Numbered from the stretch's first letter, positions 26,707 through 35,578 are shown. The stretch: 51,332 bases of DNA from Candidatus Kaiserbacteria bacterium (GCA_016214605.1 JACROD010000018.1:1-51332); one strand, 5' to 3'. Numbers and translations are program-made. Notes: generated from the sequence alone by a model not told the origin.

Positions 26707-28697
26707 ACGCCGATCGCGCGGGCGCCGTTGCTACTCGGATAGATCGCCTGGAATATGTTGGGGATGATGACCGAGAGGGCGTGCTCGCGCTCGACATACG
26801 CGCGCAACGCAGCGCTCTCTCGTGAGCGCTCCTGAGGCGAGAGTTTCGTCGCTGCATGAATAGCCCGCGCAAACGCTTCGGGAGTCGCTTCATCGACGAA
26901 GAGGTCTTCACGCACCACCCGACGCATACTCGGCTCGGAGGTGACGACGATACAGCCTGCGGCCATCGCCTCAAAGAGCGATTTGTTGAATCCGGTGACC
27001 GACCCACCATGCACAAAGATATCGTGAGTCGCATATATCTGCGGCGTCTGTGCATGCGGCACACTTCCGCAAAATGAGATTAATCCCTGTTCTTCGAGCG
27101 GTTTGTATGTGGCGCGAAGCTCTGTCTCAAATGCACGATCGTCCGCTATCACCGGAGCACCGTAGATATCGAGATGAAGCCCGAGAGTGTGTTTGGCCGC
27201 ATGTACGACCGCATCAATGCTTGTATTGAGACGTTTCTCGCGCGCGATCCGCCCCGCAAACAGGAGCGACCCGGGCTTGGCGTCGCGAGTCGTTTGCACA
27301 TAGGGACCCGTAGCGATACCGGAAGCGATCCGCTGAGCGCGCGGCAAGCGCGCAGCCATAGCATGATCGTCGGTATAAAAAAGTACGTCAGCGAAGTATG
27401 CGGCAATATTCATTTTCCAGTGCGATTCTTTTGCATTTGAGATCATCGCGACCTTCTTGCCGAGCAAGCGCCAAAGCAGGCCGCCGAGGATCACGTATTC
27501 GGTATTGATATAGACGAGCACCGTATCGTACTCGCGTCGCTCGCGCCACGCATACCACCAAAAGCGCACCGTGTAGCGCGCACGCTTCCAGAGCTTGGGT
27601 CCGCGTAGCGTGTCTTTGCCGAGCGAAAATGCGCGGACATTGTCGGGCAGACCCGCGGCCTTGCCCTGCAGATACGCGAGCGACACATGCTTGGTGCGCC
27701 GTGCAAGCTCGTCGACCCACGCATGGAAGAATCCGAGCGTGGGATCGCTCACGTCGGCCGACTGTGCGCAGACGAGGAGGCGGATGTCCGCGACCGGGAT
27801 GCGCGATTCAGGCGGGCGAGGTGCAGGCACCTCGCCCGCAAGCACATCCGCTCCGTATACTCCCGCGAGCAGGTCGAGATCCTTGCCACTCCCACGCAAG
27901 AGAGCGATGTTCTTCTGCTCATTGGCATGCATGAGCGCGATACCTGCGGCATCATGCGGCAGAGTCTTTTCGTAGATCTCGCGCAGTGCCGCATAGTCTT
28001 TGATGAAGCAATGACCACCCGCGCCACGGCCGCTCTTGTGCACCGGCTGGGCGTAGCGATTGGGGATGAAGGGATCCGACAAGACCGCGCGATGCACGAC
28101 GCTCCAATCCTCGCCCATCGAGGTCGTCAGGTCGTACATCATGTTGAAAAACATGATCTGCGTGTATGCGCTCGCGTTGTGCGTGTATTTGATGATCTCG
28201 GCCTCGACACTCTTGCAAGTGATCGACGTAGGCGTCGAGGGTAGCACCTTGTGGACGAGTCCCGCGGCGGCGCGCTGCCGAGCGGAGTCCTGCGTCATAC
28301 CGATGATATTGAAAAAAGGATTGGCGGCGTCGTAAGCGGCTGTCGCTTCGCTCAAGAATTCGGGCGAGAAGAGTACGACCTGCTCGGGATGCTTTTGCTG
28401 AAATCCTACCGATGTACCCGGGAGCATCGTCGATTTGATCACCACAATCCTCCCCGCTCCCACGAGATTGATCGCACCATCCACGATCGAAGCATCGAAT
28501 CCTCCCTCAGGCGTGGTCGGTGTCGGTACCGCGATGAAGACGATGTCGCAGTCCTTGATGCGGTCTTTGTTGGCGCGGTAGGGCTCCTCGAGCGCATAGC
28601 GCACGGTCTGAAAGCCGCGGCGGTCGAAATCATCGGCATAGTTCTTGCCGATATATCCCTGTCCGATGAAGCCAATGAGGGGGTTTTGACCGGTCAT
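26703..28697 (-). CDS. UDP-glucose/GDP-mannose dehydrogenase domain fused to a GT4 glycosyltransferase
   Basis: IGFIGQGYIGKNYADDF...GRGAGGHCFIKD...GVYGADVLAGEVPAPRPPESR...LLFAGRIAREKRLNTSIDAV. Confidence 0.88.
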   Translation of the reverse strand: MTGQNPLIGFIGQGYIGKNYADDFDRRGFQTVRYALEEPYRANKDRIKDCDIVFIAVPTPTTPEGGFDASIVDGAINLVGAGRIVVIKSTMLPGTSVGFQQKHPEQVVLFSPEFLSEATAAYDAANPFFNIIGMTQDSARQRAAAGLVHKVLPSTPTSITCKSVEAEIIKYTHNASAYTQIMFFNMMYDLTTSMGEDWSVVHRAVLSDPFIPNRYAQPVHKSGRGAGGHCFIKDYAALREIYEKTLPHDAAGIALMHANEQKNIALLRGSGKDLDLLAGVYGADVLAGEVPAPRPPESRIPVADIRLLVCAQSADVSDPTLGFFHAWVDELARRTKHVSLAYLQGKAAGLPDNVRAFSLGKDTLRGPKLWKRARYTVRFWWYAWRERREYDTVLVYINTEYVILGGLLWRLLGKKVAMISNAKESHWKMNIAAYFADVLFYTDDHAMAARLPRAQRIASGIATGPYVQTTRDAKPGSLLFAGRIAREKRLNTSIDAVVHAAKHTLGLHLDIYGAPVIADDRAFETELRATYKPLEEQGLISFCGSVPHAQTPQIYATHDIFVHGGSVTGFNKSLFEAMAAGCIVVTSEPSMRRVVREDLFVDEATPEAFARAIHAATKLSPQERSRESAALRAYVEREHALSVIIPNIFQAIYPSSNGARAIGV
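27812..27839. repeat. Perfect palindrome GCGGGCGAGGTGC-AG-GCACCTCGCCCGC inside coding sequence
   Basis: Encodes the AGEVPAPRP linker at the dehydrogenase/GT junction. Confidence 0.9.
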
Positions 28698-28777
28698 AGT
28701 ATTTGGCATTATGCCGTTTTTGGCACCATTGCGCAACGAATCGCCGAAAGAGCGGTCGTGTCTCTTTTTAATAGGGA

Positions 28778-31126
28778 TTATCGATCTGTCGCCGTGCACG
28801 CCGCGATGTCTTGTGCATACGCTTTCGCGTATTCTTCAAAATTCTTGTACGGATAGTTGGCGAGCCCGGTGGCGCGTGGAATGTCGGGCCTGACCGCAAA
28901 CCACGCGGCGAGCGCTTGCGCAAAATGCGACGGCTCGGCGATGGTCGCTCCCATAGAGCGCGCGACCCCGACATCGGTCGAGATCACGGGCTTGCCTGCG
29001 GCGAGCGCCTCGACGATCACCAGCCCATAGCCTTCGTAAAGCGACGGCACGAGCACGAGATCCGCGGTCGCATAATACGGCAGAGCGTCTTTTTCATTCT
29101 CAAAAAATACTTTATCAGCGATCTTGAGCATATGTGCCAGCGTCACCAGATGCCCGTGGTCGCTGCCGTCGCCGACCACGATGAGACATGCTTCGGCGGG
29201 CGCTACCTGTGCAAAGGCATGGATCGCAAGCGCGACGTTCTTCTCCGCTTCCAATCGCGCAACGACAAGAAGCTTATATTTGAATTGCGAGAACCGTAGC
29301 GACAATACTTCATCAGGCACGATATGCTTCATGCGCTCGATGTCTGCAAAGATCGGCAAGACAGTGATCGGTGTGCGTATCTTCCATTGCTCTTCCAAAC
29401 TTTTCTTGATGCGGTCTGACACGACACGGATCCGCGCGGCGCGCGGCAATACGATCCACGCGACAAACACGCGCACACGATTGAGCAGCGAATGCCGCGC
29501 ATAGGCCGGAGCGAGCAGATCGGTATGCACCTGTACATGGAATGGCACGCCCATCACGATCGCCATACACATACCCAAGAGTCCTGTCTCGAAAGGATCC
29601 TGTACCGAGATTGCGTCCGGTTTAGAGAGTCTGCGCGCGATACGTATGGTATCGAGTCCATAGAAAAGCCGCGACATCGAATTGGTGGGATAGATGTGGA
29701 CCTTGGGCGACGGGCTAAACGGCGCACACGTATCGCTCGCAAGTGAAAAACCAATGATGTCGAGTGAATCAAAATGCTCGCCATATCCGACTTGTCGCGC
29801 GACAGCTGGACTGTCGGGATACAGAATACCGCGCTTAGAACGATCAGCTCCGATCTGTAGGATCCGCAGGCCGGCCGGAACCGCACCATCGACCACAACA
29901 GTGGTATCGGCCGGTGCGAGGCTCGGCACCGCGGGTACATGTGCGGGAGCGACCGCCGCGATAATACTGTCGAAGATCGTCATGTGTTCATTCACGACCT
30001 TGTCCCAATCCTGATCAAAATGGATTGCGTTGAAATCGGCGGCGAATACCGCATATCGCCCGTCATCTGCCAACATCTTTAATTTTTCCGCAATGTCCTC
30101 GACCGACCGCGGATCGACCATGTCGGGCAGTTGATCATGCACGGGCAAATAATTTTCTTTGGTCACCAGCGCGGGCAACTTCATCTTGAGCGCCTCATAC
30201 ACCTGATTGGGCGATATATCGGTCCAGCTCGGCAGCACGTATGCGCGCGCATTTCTCACACGTCTGAGTGCATCCTCTTTGGACATGGCGGGCTCGACAT
30301 GGACGCGCCCCTCGAGATGCAGTTCTTTTATCAGATTCAGTAGGGGCGCTTTTTGCGGACCGTCGCCGATGATCGCGAGCGTGTATTCCGCGGGCAGTGC
30401 CGCCTGGCCGAATGCGCGGATGAGCGAATCGATATTTTTCATCACGATCAAACGGCCCCAATAGACGATCTCCTTGGAAGGCGCATCGCGCACCATCACA
30501 CCCGCATCGATATGCGGGATCGGATTATAGATCGTCGAAATCGCATCGGCATTGAGATTATAGTAACGCGCATAGAGCATGCGCTGCGCATCGGAATTGA
30601 AGACCACTTGGACGGCGCCGCGCAAAACGGCTCGTATCAGATAAAAAGCCGGCATGTAGACCATGCGAGCATAGAGGCGGTACTCATAAAAATCTTTGAG
30701 CGAAACCGGCGTCTGACCTGATTCGAGATACTTTTGTTCCCACAGATAATCCCCTCCTATGCGCACCACATAGGGCTTGTTCGTGATCCACGCGGCGATC
30801 GCCACAGGAAGCCCGGCGGCAAACCAGTCGAGCGTGTAGACCACATCACTGTCGTGTATAGCCATATACACTGCCAAGAAGAATTTGAGGCGGCCGAGTA
30901 TTTTGCCGAGCCCTGTCGTAGCTTTATGCGAAGCAGGGTTGCCACGTACGACGCGTACGAGCTTAAAATGGTACGCTGTATCCGTCTCAAAGTACTCGCG
31001 ATCGGAATATGTGATCACCGTCACCTTGTGTCCGAGCGCGACGAGCTTCGCCGCAAGCTGCGGCGTATAGGTGGCAGGCCCGCCGGACTCGGGCTCAAAG
31101 ATGCCAGTCGTGATCAAAATACGCAT
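28778..31126 (-). CDS. Tandem GT4-GT4 glycosyltransferase fusion
   Basis: Two complete GT-B-like halves joined by an Ala/Pro/Val linker; GGPATYTPQLA and ..VVARLEAEKNVALAIHAF..YEGYGLVIVEALAAGKPVIS. Confidence 0.88.
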   Translation of the reverse strand: MRILITTGIFEPESGGPATYTPQLAAKLVALGHKVTVITYSDREYFETDTAYHFKLVRVVRGNPASHKATTGLGKILGRLKFFLAVYMAIHDSDVVYTLDWFAAGLPVAIAAWITNKPYVVRIGGDYLWEQKYLESGQTPVSLKDFYEYRLYARMVYMPAFYLIRAVLRGAVQVVFNSDAQRMLYARYYNLNADAISTIYNPIPHIDAGVMVRDAPSKEIVYWGRLIVMKNIDSLIRAFGQAALPAEYTLAIIGDGPQKAPLLNLIKELHLEGRVHVEPAMSKEDALRRVRNARAYVLPSWTDISPNQVYEALKMKLPALVTKENYLPVHDQLPDMVDPRSVEDIAEKLKMLADDGRYAVFAADFNAIHFDQDWDKVVNEHMTIFDSIIAAVAPAHVPAVPSLAPADTTVVVDGAVPAGLRILQIGADRSKRGILYPDSPAVARQVGYGEHFDSLDIIGFSLASDTCAPFSPSPKVHIYPTNSMSRLFYGLDTIRIARRLSKPDAISVQDPFETGLLGMCMAIVMGVPFHVQVHTDLLAPAYARHSLLNRVRVFVAWIVLPRAARIRVVSDRIKKSLEEQWKIRTPITVLPIFADIERMKHIVPDEVLSLRFSQFKYKLLVVARLEAEKNVALAIHAFAQVAPAEACLIVVGDGSDHGHLVTLAHMLKIADKVFFENEKDALPYYATADLVLVPSLYEGYGLVIVEALAAGKPVISTDVGVARSMGATIAEPSHFAQALAAWFAVRPDIPRATGLANYPYKNFEEYAKAYAQDIAACTATDR

Positions 31127-31145
31127 TCCTCCACTATAACAAGAA

Positions 31146-31175
31146 AACGACCCCGTATCTCACGGGGCCGTTTTG
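31146..31175 (-). terminator. Terminator downstream of rpsP
   Basis: GGCCCCGT-GAGAT-ACGGGG + CGTTTTC. Confidence 0.7.
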
Positions 31176-31188
31176 TTTTTCATTTTAT

Positions 31189-31599
31189 TTATTCGGTGGC
31201 GACTTTCTCCTCTGCAGAATCCTCGGTCGTGGCCGGAGCGCTTTCGGTGATCTCTTCTTCGCGAGCCTCTTCGGCCTCGACAGCTTCGGCGATAGGAGCG
31301 GCAGCTTCCTCAGCCGGCTTTTCTGGAGCAACAAACTTCGGAAGGACGTTGATCTTCTTGCCGGAGATGATACCTGCATTGATGAGCATATTGTGCATAG
31401 TAGCGGATGGCTGAGCACCCTGGGAGATCCAGTATTTGATGCGGTCGGCATTGAGCATCTGCTCCTTGGTCTTGGGGTTGTAGTTGCCGACCTTCTCGAC
31501 GAAATTGCCCGTCTTGGGGCCGCGGGTGTGCTCGGTCACAATAACCCTATAACTAGGGCTATTAATACGCCCGACGCGCTGTAATCGAATCTTTAACAT
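31189..31599 (-). CDS. rpsP: 30S ribosomal protein S16 with acidic Ala/Glu-rich C-terminal tail
   Basis: MLKIRLQRVGRINSPSYRVIVTEHTRGPKTGNFVEKVGNYNP. Confidence 0.95.
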   Translation of the reverse strand: MLKIRLQRVGRINSPSYRVIVTEHTRGPKTGNFVEKVGNYNPKTKEQMLNADRIKYWISQGAQPSATMHNMLINAGIISGKKINVLPKFVAPEKPAEEAAAPIAEAVEAEEAREEEITESAPATTEDSAEEKVATE

Positions 31600-31608
31600 A
31601 GTTGCGCC

Positions 31609-31637
31609 ACTGTATCAGACTGGCCCCAAAAGGTCAA
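31609..31637 (-). promoter_or_regulatory. rpsP promoter: TTGACC-17-TACAGT
   Basis: Read directly. Confidence 0.65.
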
Positions 31638-31638
31638 T

Positions 31639-31696
31639 ATTGGTATAACATATTGGTATAACATTGGTATAACATTTGTAATAACGTTGGTATAAC
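31639..31696. repeat. Array of about five TTGGTATAAC-like units at 11-13 bp spacing
   Basis: Exact TTGGTATAAC at 31640, 31653, 31664 and 31687 plus variant TTTGTAATAAC near 31675. Confidence 0.85.
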
Positions 31697-31703
31697 ATAT
31701 TGG

Positions 31704-31738
31704 GCAAAAAAGGAGACCCTAGCGGTTAAACTAGGGTC
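31704..31738 (-). terminator. Terminator GACCCTAG-TTTAACCG-CTAGGGTC + T-run (downstream of smc)
   Basis: Read directly. Confidence 0.8.
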
Positions 31739-31815
31739 AAGTTGAGTGCCCGGACGACCTGGGCGGAAGAACAGGCACAAATTCATGATACGCCGATGAG
31801 GCTATTTTGCAAGCT

Positions 31816-31847
31816 GCCCCGCAAAACAAGCAGGCTTGTCGCGGGGC
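31816..31847. repeat. Palindromic element GCCCCGCAAA...CGCGGGGC downstream of smc
   Basis: Shares GCCCCGYAAA...CRCGGGGCAGGYCCC frame with 32273-32305 (minus). Confidence 0.7.
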
Positions 31848-31854
31848 AGGTCCC

Positions 31855-34080
31855 CTATTTTGCCACCTTTTCTGCTTCGGCAAGCTTGACCGAGAGGAGC
31901 TTGGAGACGCCATCGGAGCTCATGGTCACACCATAGAGCTCGCCGGCGGCGGCCATGGTCGCGCGATTATGCGTGATGACGATGAGCTGGCTGTGTGCGC
32001 CCAAGATGCGGATCATGTCGGCATAGCGTTTGCTGTTGGCCTCATCGAGCGCGGCATCGGTCTCGTCGAGGATGAGGAACGGCGGCGGATTGACCTGCGA
32101 CATGGAGAAGATGAGCGCAATCGAAGTGAGCGCGCGCTCGCCGCCGGAGAGCACTTCGAGTCCGCGGACCTTCTTACGTGGGAGCGACACCGAGATCGAG
32201 AGGCCCGCATAGAGCGATTCTTCTTCGGGTATGGTCTCCCCGAGGTCTTCGTCGTCGAGATCGGCGGGGCCTGCCCCGTGGCGCGCTTCGCGCGCTTTAC
32301 GGGGCGTCTCTACGGTGAGCTTGGCCTCTCCCCCGCCAAAGAGCTTGGAGAAGAATTCGCCGAGTGCGACGTTGATGTGTTTGAGGCCCTCGGTAAAACG
32401 TTGGTCGATCGTCTTTTCGAGCTCGGCAATGATATCGCGCAAGGATGCGGCGGACGTCTCAAGATCAACAAGCTCTTTGGTGAGGAATTCGTCGCGTTGT
32501 TTGGTCTGGTTGAATTCCTTCACGACCGCATCGCTATTTCCTATACCCGCCTCTTCGATCTTGATCTTGAGCCGCTCCATCGCGCGGCGACGCCTCTCTT
32601 GGACCGAGCGATCCTCGCTGAGCGATCCTTGTGGGATCTCGCTACGCTGCCATCCGTGGACGGCCGCGCCAATCAGCGCGATCCCCTCGCGCACTTCTTC
32701 TTCGAATCGCTCGCGCGCGACCGCCACGGCCGCGCGCGAGTTTTGGACCATCGAGAGCTTGCTTTGCGCTTCACGCAATTGCGCTTCAAGCGCGATCACG
32801 TCGCGCTCGGCGACAAATCCCGATTCGCGGGCACGCGACAATTCTTGACGCAACATCTCAAGCTCTGCTGTTGCGGCAGTCTCTTGTTTTTGGATCTGTG
32901 CGAGCTGCGCCGAAAGATCAACAACATGCTGTGTGTGTGCGGTATCAGGTTTGTGCACTTTGTCGGCGAATCCTTCGATGAAGGATCGTATCCTGTCGCG
33001 CACTCGTTCAAGGACCAAGCGCACCTCACTGAGGTCTTCGGTGTCTTCGGCATCATCAAGCGCTTCTTCGATCTCGCGCGCGAAATCACGGGCTGAAGAT
33101 GCGGAAATACTTTCCGTCACCGTGACACTCACTGCTTCGAGTGCACCTTCGGCACGTCCGAGTTCGCGACTCACGCGCTCCCCTTCTTGACGCACCTGTG
33201 CAAGCGCATGCTCCGCACCGCGCAACTTGGATTGGATCTCGCTGACGACAGCGTCGTTGCCGCCCGTACGGCGAGCGCGTGCATCCTCCAGCGCACGGCC
33301 AGCATCGCGGATCTGTGTATCGTACACGCGCGCTTCGTCAAGAAGACGCGCGTCTTCCTGTGTGATCCACGCGTGCTCGCGCGCAAGATAGTCGTTTATC
33401 TGGTGCGCGAGCTCTTCGCGCAGTTCGCGCGCCTTCTCGAGTCTTTCGACCTGCATGCGCAGGAAATGCAGGTGCGGTCCGATCTCGCGGCGCAAAGACT
33501 TGGTCTTGTCGATATTGACCGCCGTCTCTTCGAGCTTGCGCTCGCTCTCGGCCTTTTTGTGTTGGTAGAGCTTGAGACCAAGCGCATCCTCTACCATTTC
33601 GCGCCGCTCCTTGGGGCTGGCATTCAAGATGCGATCGGCTTCGCCTTGCGAAATGATCTGATACCCCGACCCACCGATATTGGCGCCAGCGAGGAGGCGG
33701 ATCACATCCTTAAGGCGGACCTGCGTGCCGTTGAGCAGATACTCATTGGCCCCGTCGCGGTGCACGACGCGTTCGATCATCACCTCGGGAAAATCGATGT
33801 CGAGCAGACGCTTGGAATTATCAAACACAACTTTAACAGAGGCGCGGTTCGCCCGCGCAAGCGCGGGCGAACCGCCCCAAATGAGGTCTTCGCCTTTTTT
33901 GGAGCGGAGCGATTTCATCGACTGCTCGCCAAGCACGAAGCGGAAAGCCTCGGCGACGTTGGACTTGCCGCTACCATTGGGCCCAACGATCGACGCGATC
34001 GAGGAGGTGAACACAAGCTTTTCTTTCTTGCCGAAAGATTTGAAGCCCAAAAGCTCGATTGATTTCAAATACATTGCCAT
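31855..34080 (-). CDS. smc: Short SMC-family ATPase (741 aa), apparently without a hinge domain
   Basis: LLGFKSFGKKEKLVF, GPNGSGKSNVAEAFRFVLGE, YQIISQGEADRIL, LSGGERALTSIALIFSM, PPPFLILDETDAALD. Confidence 0.9.
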   Translation of the reverse strand: MAMYLKSIELLGFKSFGKKEKLVFTSSIASIVGPNGSGKSNVAEAFRFVLGEQSMKSLRSKKGEDLIWGGSPALARANRASVKVVFDNSKRLLDIDFPEVMIERVVHRDGANEYLLNGTQVRLKDVIRLLAGANIGGSGYQIISQGEADRILNASPKERREMVEDALGLKLYQHKKAESERKLEETAVNIDKTKSLRREIGPHLHFLRMQVERLEKARELREELAHQINDYLAREHAWITQEDARLLDEARVYDTQIRDAGRALEDARARRTGGNDAVVSEIQSKLRGAEHALAQVRQEGERVSRELGRAEGALEAVSVTVTESISASSARDFAREIEEALDDAEDTEDLSEVRLVLERVRDRIRSFIEGFADKVHKPDTAHTQHVVDLSAQLAQIQKQETAATAELEMLRQELSRARESGFVAERDVIALEAQLREAQSKLSMVQNSRAAVAVARERFEEEVREGIALIGAAVHGWQRSEIPQGSLSEDRSVQERRRRAMERLKIKIEEAGIGNSDAVVKEFNQTKQRDEFLTKELVDLETSAASLRDIIAELEKTIDQRFTEGLKHINVALGEFFSKLFGGGEAKLTVETPRKAREARHGAGPADLDDEDLGETIPEEESLYAGLSISVSLPRKKVRGLEVLSGGERALTSIALIFSMSQVNPPPFLILDETDAALDEANSKRYADMIRILGAHSQLIVITHNRATMAAAGELYGVTMSSDGVSKLLSVKLAEAEKVAK
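32273..32305. repeat. Palindromic element inside smc coding sequence (encodes PRKAREARHGA)
   Basis: GCCCCGT..GCGCGC-TTC-GCGCGC..ACGGGGC. Confidence 0.7.
33844..33875. repeat. Perfect 15-bp palindrome inside smc coding sequence
   Basis: GCGGTTCGCCCGCGC-AA-GCGCGGGCGAACCGC. Confidence 0.9.
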
Positions 34081-34195
34081 TGCGCTTATTGTATCAAAAA
34101 AATGAGGTGCCTGAGACGGACCTGGACATACGTGGCTTATTGGTGTCTAATGGCGACGGAAGTTGAACACCCATGTCTTTTCCTTGGAGAGGGTC

Positions 34196-34453
34196 ATGAA
34201 AGAGGCGTATGCACAGCTGAGCATCGGACAGGCGCAAGATGCGATCCACACCATCATCCTCGAGGTCTACAAGGGGCCCAACCCGAGCAAAGAAAAGGTG
34301 AACGCCGCCCTTATGAATAGGTTTGGGATCAGGCTCCTCGAAAACGGATTCAGGGTCACTAAGATCGATAGGGGCAACGGAGATTTCGAAGTGCGGTGCA
34401 TTTTTAAAGCTCCTGCTCCTGATGGAAAGAGTTTTCTCGGGATATGGGTCTGA
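34196..34453 (+). CDS. Hypothetical protein
   Basis: SD GGAGAGG before ATG; terminator follows. Confidence 0.6.
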   Translation: MKEAYAQLSIGQAQDAIHTIILEVYKGPNPSKEKVNAALMNRFGIRLLENGFRVTKIDRGNGDFEVRCIFKAPAPDGKSFLGIWV

Positions 34454-34470
34454 GGACCGCGCACAGAAAG

Positions 34471-34498
34471 AGCCGCCGTGTCTGCAGACGCGGCGGCT
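34471..34498. terminator. Terminator hairpin between convergent genes
   Basis: AGCCGCCGTGTCTGCAGACGCGGCGGCT. Confidence 0.75.
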
Positions 34499-34522
34499 GA
34501 ATCTTTCTCCAAGAACAAAGCT

Positions 34523-34819
34523 CTACGCCACCAACCCCTTGGTCACGCACATCGACACAAAATCGATGAAAGCATCTTTCTGTGTCAGATCTTTGTGTAT
34601 TGCGTGATAACGCAAGAAGGCGTTCCAGATCGTCGACGCATCATCAGGAGTCTTGCTGAGAAAAGCTTCCATTTCCTCATCGCTGAAGAGCCGCTTTTCA
34701 GCCCACTCCCTCCATAGAGACGCACGAAGCTGGGGGATGTCGTTCGTACGTTCCCACACCCGCGTCGCGAGATTCTTGATGCTTAGATGTGCGGCAACCC
34801 TTTCTATAAATACCTCCAT
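34523..34819 (-). CDS. Hypothetical protein
   Basis: 98-aa ORF with purine-rich SD-like leader. Confidence 0.6.
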   Translation of the reverse strand: MEVFIERVAAHLSIKNLATRVWERTNDIPQLRASLWREWAEKRLFSDEEMEAFLSKTPDDASTIWNAFLRYHAIHKDLTQKDAFIDFVSMCVTKGLVA

Positions 34820-34920
34820 GGGTCTACCCTTTCCTGTTTCCTGTTTTTAACCGTATCTCGCCCCATTTATACATGCGACTCATGAGGAGTCAATGAAGTA
34901 TTCACCACGGGTGGAAAAAA

Positions 34921-35376
34921 TTATCGAACGATTTCAATCGGCGTCGTGCGCGGAATAGCGGATTCGGTCGTCGTTGCGATCACGTGCACACGGCCGTTTA
35001 CGTCTTGATATATAGAGTATCCCGTATTGGTTCCCGACCCCGCGATCGGATCGAATGGCAGCGCGGACAAATACATTGGAACGAGGCAGCCGAGTTCTCC
35101 GGAGGATGATCCAGAGGTCGTCATGATCGTCGTGGTACTTGGCGGCAATGCATTGCATCCACCAACTGCAAAGACTCCTTTGTTGTCGACCATTTTCTGA
35201 CCGACGGCATTGAGTATCGTCTGAATGTCGCTTTGTCGTTGCGCATCGCGCGCTTGTGCGAATTGTCGAGCAGGATTAATGGCCACCAGGACGATCCCCG
35301 CAAGGATCGCGATCAGACCGATCACGATTAATATTTCAATAAGAGTAAAACCCGCGCTTGGTTGTTTTGATATCAT
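34921..35376 (-). CDS. Type IV pilin-like (GspG-like) prepilin
   Basis: AGFTLIEILIVIGLIAILAGIVLVAINP. Confidence 0.92.
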   Translation of the reverse strand: MISKQPSAGFTLIEILIVIGLIAILAGIVLVAINPARQFAQARDAQRQSDIQTILNAVGQKMVDNKGVFAVGGCNALPPSTTTIMTTSGSSSGELGCLVPMYLSALPFDPIAGSGTNTGYSIYQDVNGRVHVIATTTESAIPRTTPIEIVR

Positions 35377-35540
35377 GCGCGCATTTATAGCATACTCATC
35401 TACCCAAGGCGAGTTTCTGATAATCAAGAACCTCGGTACAAAGCACCGAGGTATGAATGCGGGTGCGATGAGGGGTTAAAAGACCGATGCAAAGCACTGA
35501 GGTATGGGGAATACAATCACCCGACATCATTATCTCCCAC

Positions 35541-35578
35541 ATACATGTATTCTATGCTATAGCATAAGATACGTGTAT
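35541..35578. repeat. 38-bp imperfect palindrome ATACATGTATTCTATGCTA|TAGCATAAGATACGTGTAT
   Basis: 16/19 arm identity, read directly. Confidence 0.8.

Noticed and set aside
31189-31599. Acidic tail on ribosomal protein S16
   Set aside because: Low-complexity S16 tails are common; nothing else unusual seen
31807-33096. 429-aa plus-strand ORF
   Set aside because: Antisense shadow of smc
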